From: VRUE01 sp963703175
Lineage (GTDB): Bacteria; Actinomycetota; Thermoleophilia; Solirubrobacterales; 70-9
Direction of reading: 5' to 3'
Assembly (NCBI GenBank): GCA_963703175.1
Contig: OY969794.1
Location: 1,054,001-1,118,000 of the forward strand
Length of the DNA: 64,000 bases
In this document: in pieces, positions 16,030 to 25,007 of the stretch
Layout of the letters: every line of letters starts with the position of its first letter
Numbering within the stretch: position 1 is the stretch's first letter
The notes under the pieces: generated by a model
The model's input: only the letters and a program-made list of their open reading frames with translations
The model's database searches: none
What the model was told of the DNA's origin: nothing
Program-made: the position numbers and the translations under genes

Positions 16030-17736
16030 ATGCCGCGCCGCATCCAGACGACGGTTGGCTTCCTGGGCACGCGTAGGGGCGCGTGGATCGCCCTTGGAAT
16101 CGCGATGGCGCTCTCCGCCGCGCTGATCCTCAACACCGCAGCAGGAGAGACCTTCGGCATCAACGAGATCTTCTATTTCGGCCGGATGGTCGAAGACTCG
16201 GGCCAGATCGTCCAGTACCACTCCCTCGACCTCCACTATCTCCTCGCCCCCTACAACGGCCACCTCCAGCTCGGCGGCAAGCTCATATACGAAGCGACCT
16301 TCGCCGTCGCCGGCACCAACTACACCGCTTTCGTGCTGGTCAACATCGCGGCGCTCTGCGCTTCGGTGGCCCTTCTCTTCGAGCTCGCGCGGCGCCGGGT
16401 CGGCAGGCTCGCGGCTCTCGCCCCATGCGTGCTCCTCCTCTTCCTCGGCTGTGCCCGCGAGGTTCTGCTCTGGCCCTTCGATGTGCACACCCTGGCGGCA
16501 ATCGCCTTCGGGCTCGGCGCACTCCTCGCGCTGGAACGCGAGGACCGGCGCGGTGACATCCTCGCCTGCGTCCTGATCACGCTCTCGGTCGCGACGATCG
16601 AGGTGGGCATCGCTCTTCTGGTCGCCATCGCCGTCCTCGTCGCGCTCGGACCGAACCGCCTGCGCCGCGCTTGGATCTTTGTCCTCCCCGCTGCCCTTTA
16701 TGCCGTCTGGTGGATATGGGCGCGGAAGTTCCACCAAGACCAGAGCGCGATCTCCGCCGAAAACATCCACCTGATCCCGAAAACCGTCTTCTACTCAGCG
16801 GCGGCGGTCTTCGGCTCGCTCACCGGCACGAACCCGGTCTTCGTGGCCAGCTACAACACCGCGGTCACCTGGTTCGGCAAAGCGCTGACTGTGCTCGCGG
16901 CGGCGGCGATCGCGCTGCGCCTCAGCCGCAAGGCCGTTCCCCGTGCCCTCTGGGCATGGCTGGCGATGGTCCTCTTCTACTGGGTGCTAATGGGTGCGGC
17001 CGCGAGACCCGCCGAAGGCTCACGCTATGTCTTCTTCGGCGCGGTCGGGGTGCTGCTAGTCGCCGCCGAGGCGATGCGCGGCCGGATCTCCAATCGGATG
17101 ACCGCAGGCATCGCGATTGTCGTCCTGCTCGCCCTACCCGCCAATATCGCCCAGCTGCGCAGTGGCCACGAGGTCGACACCCTCCACCGCGACGCGCCGG
17201 TGAGCAGGACCGAGTGGGCGATGCTCGAGCTGGCCCGCGACGGGGTCGACCCGGAATACGTTCCGATCGCGGATCCCAGGGTTGTGGCGGCGGGAGGCGG
17301 GCTGTTCATCGGCATCCCGGCCGGCGCCTACCTACGGCGGGTCGAGAGCGACGGCTCGCCGGCCTTCTCCCTCGACGAACTGCGCGGCAAGGAAGAGCGG
17401 CTGAGGCTGCTGGCCGACGCCACCCTCGTCGGCGCCCTCGGCCTCGAAGTCCAAGCCACGGCGGCCCCTCGCACGCGGCGCGACTGCCGCACGGTCGCGC
17501 TGGCGCCAGGAGCCGAATTCGCGACCTTCCCGCTGCCGGCCGGGACGACGCTGCTCCGCGCCTCCGCATCCCGCACCGCCTTTTGGCTGCAGCGCTTCGC
17601 GCACGCGCCCCGCAGCGTCGGCATCGACTACCTGCCGCGCAGGGGATGGGTGAAGCTGGCGATTCCGCCCGACGATGCGCCGGACGTCTGGCACGGGACG
17701 GTCAGCGCTCCCGTCGAGGCCTGCTCCCCGGGTTGA
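16030..17736 (+). CDS. Polytopic GT-C-like membrane protein
   Basis: A 568-residue membrane protein with roughly ten hydrophobic segments in residues 15-365 and a soluble tail. The first outer loop holds FGINEIFYFGRMVED, where other members have an acidic pair, then HYLLAPYNGHLQLGG. Sequence layout and tail (LELARDGVDPEYVP) resemble the protein at 11308, so the two are distant paralogues. Follows the polyprenyl-sugar GT2 gene by six bases. Probably transfers a lipid-linked sugar outside the membrane. Convergent with the gene ending at 17743, leaving six bases between stops. Confidence 0.68.
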   Translation: MPRRIQTTVGFLGTRRGAWIALGIAMALSAALILNTAAGETFGINEIFYFGRMVEDSGQIVQYHSLDLHYLLAPYNGHLQLGGKLIYEATFAVAGTNYTAFVLVNIAALCASVALLFELARRRVGRLAALAPCVLLLFLGCAREVLLWPFDVHTLAAIAFGLGALLALEREDRRGDILACVLITLSVATIEVGIALLVAIAVLVALGPNRLRRAWIFVLPAALYAVWWIWARKFHQDQSAISAENIHLIPKTVFYSAAAVFGSLTGTNPVFVASYNTAVTWFGKALTVLAAAAIALRLSRKAVPRALWAWLAMVLFYWVLMGAAARPAEGSRYVFFGAVGVLLVAAEAMRGRISNRMTAGIAIVVLLALPANIAQLRSGHEVDTLHRDAPVSRTEWAMLELARDGVDPEYVPIADPRVVAAGGGLFIGIPAGAYLRRVESDGSPAFSLDELRGKEERLRLLADATLVGALGLEVQATAAPRTRRDCRTVALAPGAEFATFPLPAGTTLLRASASRTAFWLQRFAHAPRSVGIDYLPRRGWVKLAIPPDDAPDVWHGTVSAPVEACSPG

Positions 17737-17742
17737 GCTCGG

Positions 17743-19686
17743 TTAGGAGCCTCGCTTAGGCAGGCCGAGCTCGAATTCGCCCGCCCGCTCGACGGTTTCG
17801 AAGTCGTCGAAGATGTAGCGGACCAGCGGCGTTTCGGGCGCCGGACGGCCGTTGAGCCAGAAGTCGGCCACCGCTTGATTGCGGAAGACACAGGGACGCG
17901 GGGTGGCGCGCATCTGGGCGAGGATGCGGTTCTGTTCGGTTTCGTCGAGCGCCGTGATCCAGGCTCCAGGGGCCGCCGGCTTGGGCGGCTCGATGTCGGA
18001 CCAGAGGTAGAGGCTGTCGACGTTCGGATAACCGATGAAATCCGTGCAGCGATTGCGCGTGAGGAAATCGACCGCCCCAACGTATTCGTCGATCTGAGCC
18101 TGTTCGAGGCGCAGGTCGCCGGCTCCCGCGAGCGGCAGCGCCGGCCGGTCGTTGTAGATCACGGCGTTGCTGGCCGCCGGCAGCACGATCTGACCCAGGC
18201 CAACCATCCCCGCCAGGGCCGCGCTCCCAACGGCGACCACCGCCCCGAAGCGGGCCAGCGTGAGCTCTCCGCGCGCCGCGCTCCAGGCCCGAACCGAGAC
18301 GAGAGCGTCGGCGATACAAAGCGCCCCGACCGGCACGAACATCAGCGAAGCAACCCCCACCTGCGCGCCGGGGACCGGATAGACGCCGAGCACGCCCGCA
18401 ACGGCGACGGCCGGCACCAGGACCCGCAGGAAGCGCTTGAAGGGTGGCTCGGGGGGGCCTCCTGGCGGCACAGCCGCGACCCAAGCAAGCAACATCGGCA
18501 GCACGTCCGGATTGGTGCTGGGATTGAGGCCGAAGGGTGCCTGCTTGGCGATCGTGAACCAGATCGTCAGTCCCGCGGCGCCGCGCAGCAGGCCCGGCCA
18601 CAGGGAAGGCCCGCCGGAACTCCAGGAGCGCAGCTTCACGGTCAGCACCGCCGCCGCGAACGCCGCCACCGCCCAATCGATCGCCTGCGCGGGAGTTTCG
18701 AACGGGTGCGGGTCGACCTCGCGCACGTTCAGCGGCTGCACGATCATCCCCTCGTAGAGGTCCGAGAGGCTGGTGCCCAGCAGGAGGACGGCGGCGAGGA
18801 TGGCTGCGGCCGCGACGATGCAGCCGCCAGCGGCGGCGATCAGCCAACGGCGGAGATCCCTTTGCTCCTCGCCGCGTCGCGGCTGTGCCGGCCAGGCGGC
18901 GGCGATGATGGCGCCGGCTCCCAAGAGCTCCAAAGCGACGAAGGAACGCACCCAGCCTTCGCGCAGGTCAGCCGACATCACCAGCGTCGGCAGCGCGAGG
19001 AAGACGACGATCAGCGGCCAGCGCAACCAGCGGCGGCGATTGAGCGACTCGACCGTCATCGCCGCGGCGAGCACGACGGCGGCGATCGCGTAGACGCCGA
19101 AGTTGATCTTGGTCAGAAGCGCCGCGGCGAGCAGCGCCCCGGCGAACCCGCCGGCGAGCGCGGCGCGCCGGCCGGGGCCGCGCACCGCGAGCAGCGTGAA
19201 CCCGCTGAGCAGGAGGACGAGTAGTCCGTGCGGATGCATCGGCTCCGGGTAGAGCGCGTAGAGGGCGGCGAAGGCGACGATCATGCCGGCTATCCCGAGC
19301 ATCAGCCGCCCGGTGAGACGCTGGCAGGCCAGGCCGAGCAGGAAGCTCGTCCCGACCCAGAGCACGACGACGATCGAGCGGCTCGCATCGTTGGTGAAGG
19401 CGTGGCCGTTGAGTGCTGAGAGGCCACCGAAGAGCTCGAAGAAGAACGGGCCGTACGGAGAGAAGATGTCGCGGTAGAGCAGATCGCCGTGCGCGAACGC
19501 ATTCAGCGAGACGAGCACCGTGCCCTCGTCGTCGTAGATGGCGAAGGTCGTGAAGATCGTCACGTAGGCGGCGATCGAGGCTGCGATCGCGACCAGCGCG
19601 TAGAGGGCGATCGCGCGCATGGCGGGGTCGGCGAGGACCCCCCGCCAGAGGGAGTCGCTCTGCGGATCGGTCGAGCGCGTGGTCAT
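17743..19686 (-). CDS. Polytopic GT-C-family membrane protein
   Basis: A 647-residue membrane protein with about twelve hydrophobic segments, starting at ATG 19686, which overlaps the stop of the Ppm-like gene by four bases (ATGA). Early loop FAIYDDEGTVLVSLNAFAHG carries an acidic DDE motif and LLYRDIFSPYGPFFFELFG, as in arabinofuranosyl/mannosyl GT-C enzymes. The C-terminal ~150 residues are soluble. Coupled to the polyprenyl-phosphate mannose synthase-like gene, it most likely uses that donor. Specificity unknown. Confidence 0.72.
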   Translation of the reverse strand: MTTRSTDPQSDSLWRGVLADPAMRAIALYALVAIAASIAAYVTIFTTFAIYDDEGTVLVSLNAFAHGDLLYRDIFSPYGPFFFELFGGLSALNGHAFTNDASRSIVVVLWVGTSFLLGLACQRLTGRLMLGIAGMIVAFAALYALYPEPMHPHGLLVLLLSGFTLLAVRGPGRRAALAGGFAGALLAAALLTKINFGVYAIAAVVLAAAMTVESLNRRRWLRWPLIVVFLALPTLVMSADLREGWVRSFVALELLGAGAIIAAAWPAQPRRGEEQRDLRRWLIAAAGGCIVAAAAILAAVLLLGTSLSDLYEGMIVQPLNVREVDPHPFETPAQAIDWAVAAFAAAVLTVKLRSWSSGGPSLWPGLLRGAAGLTIWFTIAKQAPFGLNPSTNPDVLPMLLAWVAAVPPGGPPEPPFKRFLRVLVPAVAVAGVLGVYPVPGAQVGVASLMFVPVGALCIADALVSVRAWSAARGELTLARFGAVVAVGSAALAGMVGLGQIVLPAASNAVIYNDRPALPLAGAGDLRLEQAQIDEYVGAVDFLTRNRCTDFIGYPNVDSLYLWSDIEPPKPAAPGAWITALDETEQNRILAQMRATPRPCVFRNQAVADFWLNGRPAPETPLVRYIFDDFETVERAGEFELGLPKRGS

Positions 19687-20414
19687 CGCGGCTTGCCGCC
19701 GAAGCGCAACAGCGGCACGCGCCAGGCGGCCTCGGCGACGATCGAGCGGTCCATCTTCGACGTCCCGGCGCGGCGGTCGCGGAAAACGATCGGCACCTCG
19801 ACAACCGTGAATCCCCGCTGGATCGTGCGGTAGGTCATCTCGACCTGGAAGGCGTAGCCCCGGGAGGCGATCGAGTCGAGGTCGATCGCCTCGAGCACCT
19901 CGCGGCGGAAGCACTTGAAGCCGCCGGTCAGGTCGCGCACTCCGACCCCCAGCACGAGCCGGGCGTAGGCGCTGCCGCCACGGCTGATCGCGCGCCGCAC
20001 CATGCTCCAGTCGCCGATCCCGCCGCCGGGAACGTAACGGGAGCCGATCGCCAAGTCGGCTCTCTCGCCGGCCTCGAGCAGGCGCGGCAGGTAGGCAGGG
20101 TCGTGGGAGAAGTCCGAGTCCATCTCCAGCACCAGCCCGGCGCCGCCCTCTAGCGCGCGTCGGAAGCCGGCGATGTAGGCAGGGCCGAGGCCTTCCTTCC
20201 GAGGCCGGTGCAGGACCGTGACAGCCTCATGCTGCGCCGCCAGGCGGTCTGCGATCTCACTGGTGCCGTCGGGTGAGTTGTCGTCGACGATAAGCACGCA
20301 AGCCGTTGGGGGAAGCTTTGCCAAAACGGCCTCGACGAAAGCCTCGATGTTGCCGGCCTCGTTGTACGTCGGTAGGACAAGCCAGGCCGGACCCTCTTGT
20401 GCGGGCTGGGGCAT
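19683..20414 (-). CDS. Polyprenol monophosphomannose synthase (Ppm1/DPM1-like)
   Basis: A 243-residue GT2 enzyme. LPTYNEAGNIEAFVEAVL, LIVDDNSPDGTSEIADRL and LEMDSDFSHDP (DxD) are the DPM1/Ppm catalytic motifs; GSRYVPGGGIGDWSMVRRAISRGGSAYAR and RDLTGGFKCFRREVL are diagnostic. It makes polyprenyl-phosphate mannose from GDP-mannose at the inner face of the membrane. ATG at 20414 lies 7 bases after TAGCAT (leaderless). Translationally coupled with the GT-C gene downstream. Confidence 0.92.
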   Translation of the reverse strand: MPQPAQEGPAWLVLPTYNEAGNIEAFVEAVLAKLPPTACVLIVDDNSPDGTSEIADRLAAQHEAVTVLHRPRKEGLGPAYIAGFRRALEGGAGLVLEMDSDFSHDPAYLPRLLEAGERADLAIGSRYVPGGGIGDWSMVRRAISRGGSAYARLVLGVGVRDLTGGFKCFRREVLEAIDLDSIASRGYAFQVEMTYRTIQRGFTVVEVPIVFRDRRAGTSKMDRSIVAEAAWRVPLLRFGGKPR

Positions 20415-20421
20415 CGGCGGG

Positions 20422-20427
20422 ATGCTA
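20422..20427 (-). promoter_or_regulatory. -10 box (TAGCAT), leaderless start for the gene at 20414
   Basis: TAGCAT on the minus strand is followed by 7 bases and the ATG. No ribosome binding site is visible. Confidence 0.5.
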
Positions 20428-20449
20428 TTTGCTGGACCCGCGCACGGGC

Positions 20450-21586
20450 CTATGGCCGCGCGCGACCGCCGGTGATGCCGACGAAGACGTGCCAGGCCGG
20501 CTTGGCGTGGAAGCGTTCGGTTTCGCGGAAGAGGCCGACGGAATCACAGAAGCTGCAGTAGGCGCGGGAGTCTTTCCAGGTGAACCAGTAGGCGGCCTTG
20601 AGGTTGAGGCGGTGCCGATTGCGCAGCATGTAGCGGTAAGCGCTACGCAGTTCGCGCGCCTGACCGCCGTAGCCCTGCTCGAAGGCGACGATGTTGGGGT
20701 CGTTCTGCGACCCCCAGCCCATCTCGGTGATGTAGAGGCCGGCGCCGCGGTCGTGGTTCTCGAGCACGACTTCCCGCATCTGCTCGACCATCGCTTCGAG
20801 GTCCGCGACGTGGAAAGCGTAAGGGTGCAGGGCGATGTCATCGAAGTAGTGCTTGATGCCGGGCACCCGGTAGAGAGCGGAGAGGAAATCGGCAGCCGAC
20901 ATCCCGCGCTTACCCCCCTCATCGGGTTCGCCGAATAGCCCTGAGAGGAGGATTTGCGCACCTGGGTCGGCTGACTTGACCGCCCCGTAGCTGAGCTTCA
21001 GGAGCCGGGCATATCGAGTCGGCGATACCGGGTAGTCGAAATAGAAGAAGTTGGCCTCGTTCCAGATCTGCCAGACATGGATCGGCAGTGGCCTGCCGAT
21101 CACGATGCCGTCCTCTGCCACGGACGGCGAATGCTCAACCCAGAATTCGCCTTCCGGCCCGTATCGCTGCACAGCCGCCTTGACGAAGGCCGTCCATCCC
21201 TGCCGCGCCCGCCCGCTGTCGATCGGCAGCCTCGTCGACTTGTGCGACAGCCAGCGCGGGACGCCGGAAAGGAAGGGCAGGATCCGCAGCCCCTGACCGG
21301 CGGCGATGACGACTTCCCGATCTACGCTTCCCCAGTCATAGCCGCCGAGCCGGGTTGGTTGCACGCTTTCCCAGTTGATCGGGAGACGGATGGAGCCGAT
21401 CCCCCCCGCCCGCATGTAGCGCGCGTCTTCTTCAGAGAGGACCGTCTGCGGGACGATGCCGAAGAAACTGCGCGGCGCCGCCTGGGCGACGCTTGGAGAC
21501 GAAAGCAGGGCGACAGCGACGGCGCAGACGGTGGCGAGGCCGGCCACGGCCACGACGATCAACGCTCTCTTCATCCTCATGCTCAT
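20450..21586 (-). CDS. Secreted glycoside hydrolase, paralogue of 8046-9143
   Basis: A 378-residue exported TIM-barrel glycosidase. The N-terminal signal has MKR then a long hydrophobic run ending SVAQAAP. WQIWNEANFFYF holds the acid/base Glu and LYITEMGWGSQNDP the nucleophile Glu (clan GH-A, GH39/GH5-like). It shares with the 8046 protein the frames GIxPQT, SxRLPxxWESV, LRxLPF and the Cys-containing tail WxxWxDxxxxCxFCDSxGL. Start codons at residues 1, 3 or 5 are all possible; RBS-like GAGGAGATG precedes. Likely trims or releases the cluster's polysaccharide. Confidence 0.78.
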   Translation of the reverse strand: MSMRMKRALIVVAVAGLATVCAVAVALLSSPSVAQAAPRSFFGIVPQTVLSEEDARYMRAGGIGSIRLPINWESVQPTRLGGYDWGSVDREVVIAAGQGLRILPFLSGVPRWLSHKSTRLPIDSGRARQGWTAFVKAAVQRYGPEGEFWVEHSPSVAEDGIVIGRPLPIHVWQIWNEANFFYFDYPVSPTRYARLLKLSYGAVKSADPGAQILLSGLFGEPDEGGKRGMSAADFLSALYRVPGIKHYFDDIALHPYAFHVADLEAMVEQMREVVLENHDRGAGLYITEMGWGSQNDPNIVAFEQGYGGQARELRSAYRYMLRNRHRLNLKAAYWFTWKDSRAYCSFCDSVGLFRETERFHAKPAWHVFVGITGGRARP

Positions 21587-21639
21587 CTCCTCGGGTGAAC
21601 CCTGGTCTGGGACGGAAGTCGCGGCGGAACTCTAAGGCC

Positions 21640-21645
21640 TAGGAT
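21640..21645 (+). promoter_or_regulatory. -10 box (TAGGAT), near-leaderless start for the gene at 21655
   Basis: TAGGAT is followed by 9 bases and ATG. The gap to the divergent glycosidase is only 68 bases. Confidence 0.45.
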
Positions 21646-21654
21646 CGGCGGCCG

Positions 21655-22917
21655 ATGCGGGCCGTGCTGGGCAACCGAAAGATCTGGATCTGGGCCGCCG
21701 TCTGGGTGCTCACCCGCGGCCTCATCCTCAGCCACGTCGGCTTCTGGAACGACTCGACCGGCGTACAGGCGGAAGACGTCTCGATTTTCGGCGTCTGGTC
21801 TGAACAGCTGGGAGTGCATCACGCCCTTCCGAACGAAGAAGCCTGGCAGTACCCACCGGGGGCGGCGTTGCTGATGGTCTTGCCACGCGTCGGCGGCGGC
21901 GACTTCCTCGACCACTTCGTGGCGACGATGCTCATTTTCGATCTGATCGGCCTGGTGCTGCTGGCAACGCTTGGGCGTCGCGAAGGTAGCGACGCCGGCG
22001 TCTGGGTATGGCTGCTGGCGATGCCGATGCTGCGCGCCCTGCCGGTGCTGAGGTTCGACCTCGTGCCGGCCGTTCTCGCGATCGGAGCGCTCGTCGTCAT
22101 CCACCGTCGCCCGGCCTGGTTCGGAGCGCTGGCCGGCCTCGGAGCGATGATCAAGGCTTGGCCGATCGCGCTCCTCTTCGGCGAGTGGGACCGGCGGCGT
22201 CTGCTGCGTGCCGCCGCCGGGGCGGCCGCCGCAATCGCGCTCGTCTTTGCGATCTCGGCGATCGCCTTCGACGGCGACCAGCTGAATTTCCTCAAAGAAC
22301 AGAACGGCCGCGGCCTGCAGGTCGAAGCCGTCGCCAGCCTGCCCTGGCACCTCAACCAGTACGTCACCGGCACCGAACCGCACACCGCCCTGCGCTACCG
22401 GGCCTGGGAGATCGAAAGCGGTACCGCAGACACGGTTGCCGACCTTCTTAAGTGGCTCTCGCTAGCCGCACTGGTCGCATCCGGCGCCTGGTGGTGGGCG
22501 CGAGCGCGGGCGATCCGCCGTGGGCGCGAAGATCTCGAAGAAGCCGTGGTCAGCCGCGACTTCGTCTTCGCCGTGGTCCTGCTGCTCGTCGTGACCAGCC
22601 GGGTGCTGAGCCCGCAGTACATGATCTGGATGCTCGGCCTCGCTGCGGTCGTCCTCACCGCCAAGGCCAGCGCCCTAAAGCGTCCCGCCTGGACCGTCAT
22701 CGTCGCCGCACTGGTAACCACCAGCTCTTATGGCCCAATGGGCGCCTACGGCACCTCCTTCAACATCTACGGCTCGCCGTTCATCATGCTTGTCCGCAAT
22801 CTTCTCCTCTTGATTGCCGCGATCGACGTCTGCGTCACGATGATCGCCTTAGTACGGAATCGCGGGGTCGAGACTCACAGCACTTCGACTTCGGTTGTCG
22901 AAGCGGAGGCGCTCTAG
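21655..22917 (+). CDS. GT87-like membrane mannosyltransferase
   Basis: A 420-residue membrane protein with about ten hydrophobic segments. The first loop has WNDSTGVQAEDVSIFGVWSEQL and then WQYPPGAALLM, the YPP motif and acidic residues of GT87 (DUF2029) mannosyltransferases such as PimE, which use polyprenyl-phosphate mannose. LRFDLVPAVLAIGAL and AMIKAWPIAL are also seen in that group. The Ppm-like donor enzyme lies 1.2 kb away, so the two could act together. Substrate unknown. Confidence 0.75.
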   Translation: MRAVLGNRKIWIWAAVWVLTRGLILSHVGFWNDSTGVQAEDVSIFGVWSEQLGVHHALPNEEAWQYPPGAALLMVLPRVGGGDFLDHFVATMLIFDLIGLVLLATLGRREGSDAGVWVWLLAMPMLRALPVLRFDLVPAVLAIGALVVIHRRPAWFGALAGLGAMIKAWPIALLFGEWDRRRLLRAAAGAAAAIALVFAISAIAFDGDQLNFLKEQNGRGLQVEAVASLPWHLNQYVTGTEPHTALRYRAWEIESGTADTVADLLKWLSLAALVASGAWWWARARAIRRGREDLEEAVVSRDFVFAVVLLLVVTSRVLSPQYMIWMLGLAAVVLTAKASALKRPAWTVIVAALVTTSSYGPMGAYGTSFNIYGSPFIMLVRNLLLLIAAIDVCVTMIALVRNRGVETHSTSTSVVEAEAL

Positions 22918-22942
22918 CCTGTTGTCCCGCGCGCCCAAGTCA

Positions 22943-23500
22943 ATGTTCGTATCCGAGACGGAGCTGCATGTATGGCACGCCCACCTCGACGCCGCCGGGT
23001 GGCCCGATGTCGACGACCTACCCGCCACCGAGCGCGAGCGCGCCGACCGCATCGTTCGGCCCGAGGCGCGCAGGCGCTGGGTCAGTGCGCGCTGGGCGCT
23101 GCGCGGCGTCCTCGGGCGCTACCTCGAACATGAGCCAGCGCAGATCGAGCTGCGCCTGGGAGCTAGCGGCAAGCCGTTGCTCGCCGCACGGGAAGAGTCG
23201 CTTCGTTTCAACCTCAGCCACTCTGGCGACTTAGCGCTAATCGCCGTCGCGGATGGCCTGGAGGTGGGCGTCGACGCCCAGGGGATCGGCACCCGACCGC
23301 TGGAGTTCTACGCCGCCTGGACTCGGCGTGAGGCGATCGCGAAGTGCCATGGGGTTGGCCTCGGGGCGCCGCTTCCAAACACCCCCGTCGCCGTCTCCAC
23401 CCTCGAGGCCGGAGCAGGCTTTGCTGCCGCCATCGCCGTCTGCGGCGACGAACTGCCTCCGGTTCGCCAGCTCGTCGCCGAGCCCGAAACCGCTCAGTAA
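22943..23500 (+). CDS. 4'-phosphopantetheinyl transferase, Sfp type
   Basis: A 185-residue enzyme that would move phosphopantetheine from CoA to carrier-protein serines. FNLSHSGDLALIAVADGLEVGVDAQGIG contains the His-Ser-Gly CoA site and the V-G-V-D Mg-binding motif; WTRREAIAKCHGVG is the W-x-x-K/R-E-A motif. It is shorter than Sfp (~225 residues) and lacks the usual Glu after the Asp (DAQ instead of DxE), a real deviation. The ATG at 22943 is the likely start; an earlier in-frame start overlaps the membrane protein. It overlaps the next gene (opposite strand) by 7 bases at the 3' end. No carrier protein is nearby. Confidence 0.8.
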   Translation: MFVSETELHVWHAHLDAAGWPDVDDLPATERERADRIVRPEARRRWVSARWALRGVLGRYLEHEPAQIELRLGASGKPLLAAREESLRFNLSHSGDLALIAVADGLEVGVDAQGIGTRPLEFYAAWTRREAIAKCHGVGLGAPLPNTPVAVSTLEAGAGFAAAIAVCGDELPPVRQLVAEPETAQ

Positions 23501-23961
23501 GTCCCGCCGAGCTTGCGGTGGTCCCAGGTCGCGACCCGCAGCGGCTTGAAATGGATTGCCACCCGCTTCGGCGCCTGCGCTTCGAGCGCCGCCTTGGCGT
23601 CGCCCTGCACCGAGTCGATCCCCTCCGCGTAGCGCACGGTCAGCTCTTCGGCGAAGCCGATTACGGTCGCGAAGTCGCGGTGGATCTCGGCTTCGGCCTC
23701 GATCGCGGCGCCGCGCAGCTCGCCGTACTCATGACCGGTCTCGACCAGCAGCGTCGCTCGGGGGTCGCGTTCGAGGTTGCGCACCTTCTGCGACTTGGCG
23801 TAGGTCCAGATCCAGATCTCGCCCTGGCGCGGCACGAACCAGAGCGGCATCGAGTGAGGGAAGCCACGCGACCCGTTGGTGGAGACGATCGCGACTCGCT
23901 CCCGATCGAGCAGCTCGAGCAGCTCCTCGTCGCTCAGCTTGATCTGGTCGCGGCGGCTCAT
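23494..23961 (-). CDS. Pyridoxamine 5'-phosphate oxidase-fold FMN/F420 protein
   Basis: A 155-residue split-barrel protein. VAIVSTNGSRGFPHSMPLWFVPRQGEIWIWTYAKSQKVRNLERDPR is the standard flavin-binding face of PPOX-class F420- or FMN-dependent enzymes. The residues after it (ATLLVETGHEYGELRGAAIEAEAEI) complete the barrel. The start at 23961 follows a TAGAGT box by ten bases and avoids a long N-terminal extension of low similarity. Reaction unknown; members reduce small molecules or bind haem. Confidence 0.82.
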   Translation of the reverse strand: MSRRDQIKLSDEELLELLDRERVAIVSTNGSRGFPHSMPLWFVPRQGEIWIWTYAKSQKVRNLERDPRATLLVETGHEYGELRGAAIEAEAEIHRDFATVIGFAEELTVRYAEGIDSVQGDAKAALEAQAPKRVAIHFKPLRVATWDHRKLGGTY

Positions 23962-23974
23962 CAGTGGCGTGACT

Positions 23975-24937
23975 CTATGCGGCGACCGGGGCGGGACGGA
24001 ACGAGCGCCGGTAGGCGGTTGGCGTCGTCGCGGTCGCGCGGCGGAAATGCTCGCGCAGCGAGGCCGCGGTGCCAAAGCCGGCACGCCAGGCAATCTGGTC
24101 GATCGGCAGGTCTGACTCCTCGAGCAGGCGCCGCGCCTCAAGCACGCGCTGAGCGAGCAGCCAGCGCAACGGCGTCGTCCCGGTCTCCTGGCGAAAGCGG
24201 CGGGCAAAGGTGCGGGGGCTGACGCCCGCGTGCCCTGCCATCGTGGCGACGTCGAGCGGCTCGTCGAGTCGCTCGGACACCCAGCGCCGCGTTCCCTCCA
24301 GCGAGCCGGACTCGCCAGGCGCCGGACGCTTGATGAACTGCGCCTGGCCACCGTCGCGGTGTGGCGCGGCGACCATGCGGCGAGCGACCCGCTCGCCGGC
24401 GGCGGCGCCGAAGTCGCGACGGACGACGTGCAGAGCGAGGTCGATGCCGGCGCTGAGGCCGGCCGAGGTCATCACCTCGCCCTCGTCGACGAAGAGCGCC
24501 GCCGGCTCGACCTCGACCCGGGGGAAGAGAGCAGCGAGCTGGTCGGTGTGTGCCCAGTGCGTGGTCGCCCGGCGTTCGTCGAGCAGGCCCGCGTAGGCCA
24601 ACGCGAAGGCGCCGGTGCAAACGGAGATAACGCGCGCGCCAGCGGCCGCGGCGCGGCGCAGCGCCTCGAGCGCGGCGTCGGGCGGGGGGTCGAGCAGGGC
24701 GAAGTAGCCAGGGACGACGATGGTGCCGGCGGCCTCGAGCACGGCTAGATCCCGTTGGGGCTGAAGCCGGAAGCCGGTCGTGGTGGCGACCTCGGCGCCG
24801 CCCTCCGAGCAGCAGGTCACCTCATACAGGGGGGTCCCGTCCGCGGTCGAGGCGGCTTGGAGCACCTGGGTCGCCGCGGTCAGGTCAAAGGCAACGAGTC
24901 CGTCGAGGCAGAGGGCGGCGACGCGATGGGCGCTCAT
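23975..24937 (-). CDS. GlxA-type regulator: DJ-1/PfpI-like domain plus AraC DNA-binding domain
   Basis: A 320-residue transcription factor. Residues 1-195 form a class I glutamine amidotransferase-like (DJ-1/PfpI) domain with ISVCTGAFALAYAGLL; the C-terminal ~100 residues form the double helix-turn-helix of AraC proteins (DVATMAGHAGVSPRTFARRFRQETG and IDQIAWRAGFGTAASLREHFRRATATTP). Divergent from a stand-alone DJ-1/PfpI enzyme 70 bases away, which is its likely target. ATG lies 6 bases after TAGATT (leaderless). TGGCA half-sites in the gap are candidate operators. Confidence 0.9.
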   Translation of the reverse strand: MSAHRVAALCLDGLVAFDLTAATQVLQAASTADGTPLYEVTCCSEGGAEVATTTGFRLQPQRDLAVLEAAGTIVVPGYFALLDPPPDAALEALRRAAAAGARVISVCTGAFALAYAGLLDERRATTHWAHTDQLAALFPRVEVEPAALFVDEGEVMTSAGLSAGIDLALHVVRRDFGAAAGERVARRMVAAPHRDGGQAQFIKRPAPGESGSLEGTRRWVSERLDEPLDVATMAGHAGVSPRTFARRFRQETGTTPLRWLLAQRVLEARRLLEESDLPIDQIAWRAGFGTAASLREHFRRATATTPTAYRRSFRPAPVAA

Positions 24938-24971
24938 GGCAGAAATCTATCGAACATTGGCAATCCTGCCA
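24937..24971. promoter_or_regulatory. TGGCA half-sites in divergent gap, candidate operator
   Basis: TGGCA occurs at 24937 and again at 24958, 21 bases apart (two helical turns), and the second copy forms TGGCAatccTGCCA (24958-24971). Direct half-sites two turns apart are typical of AraC-type binding. The first site overlaps the start codon of the regulator and its -10 box TAGATT (24944-24949, minus strand), which suits autorepression. Confidence 0.45.
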
Positions 24972-25007
24972 CTCGACACCGATCTCGCCGGCAGCGACCA
25001 TTGGCCG

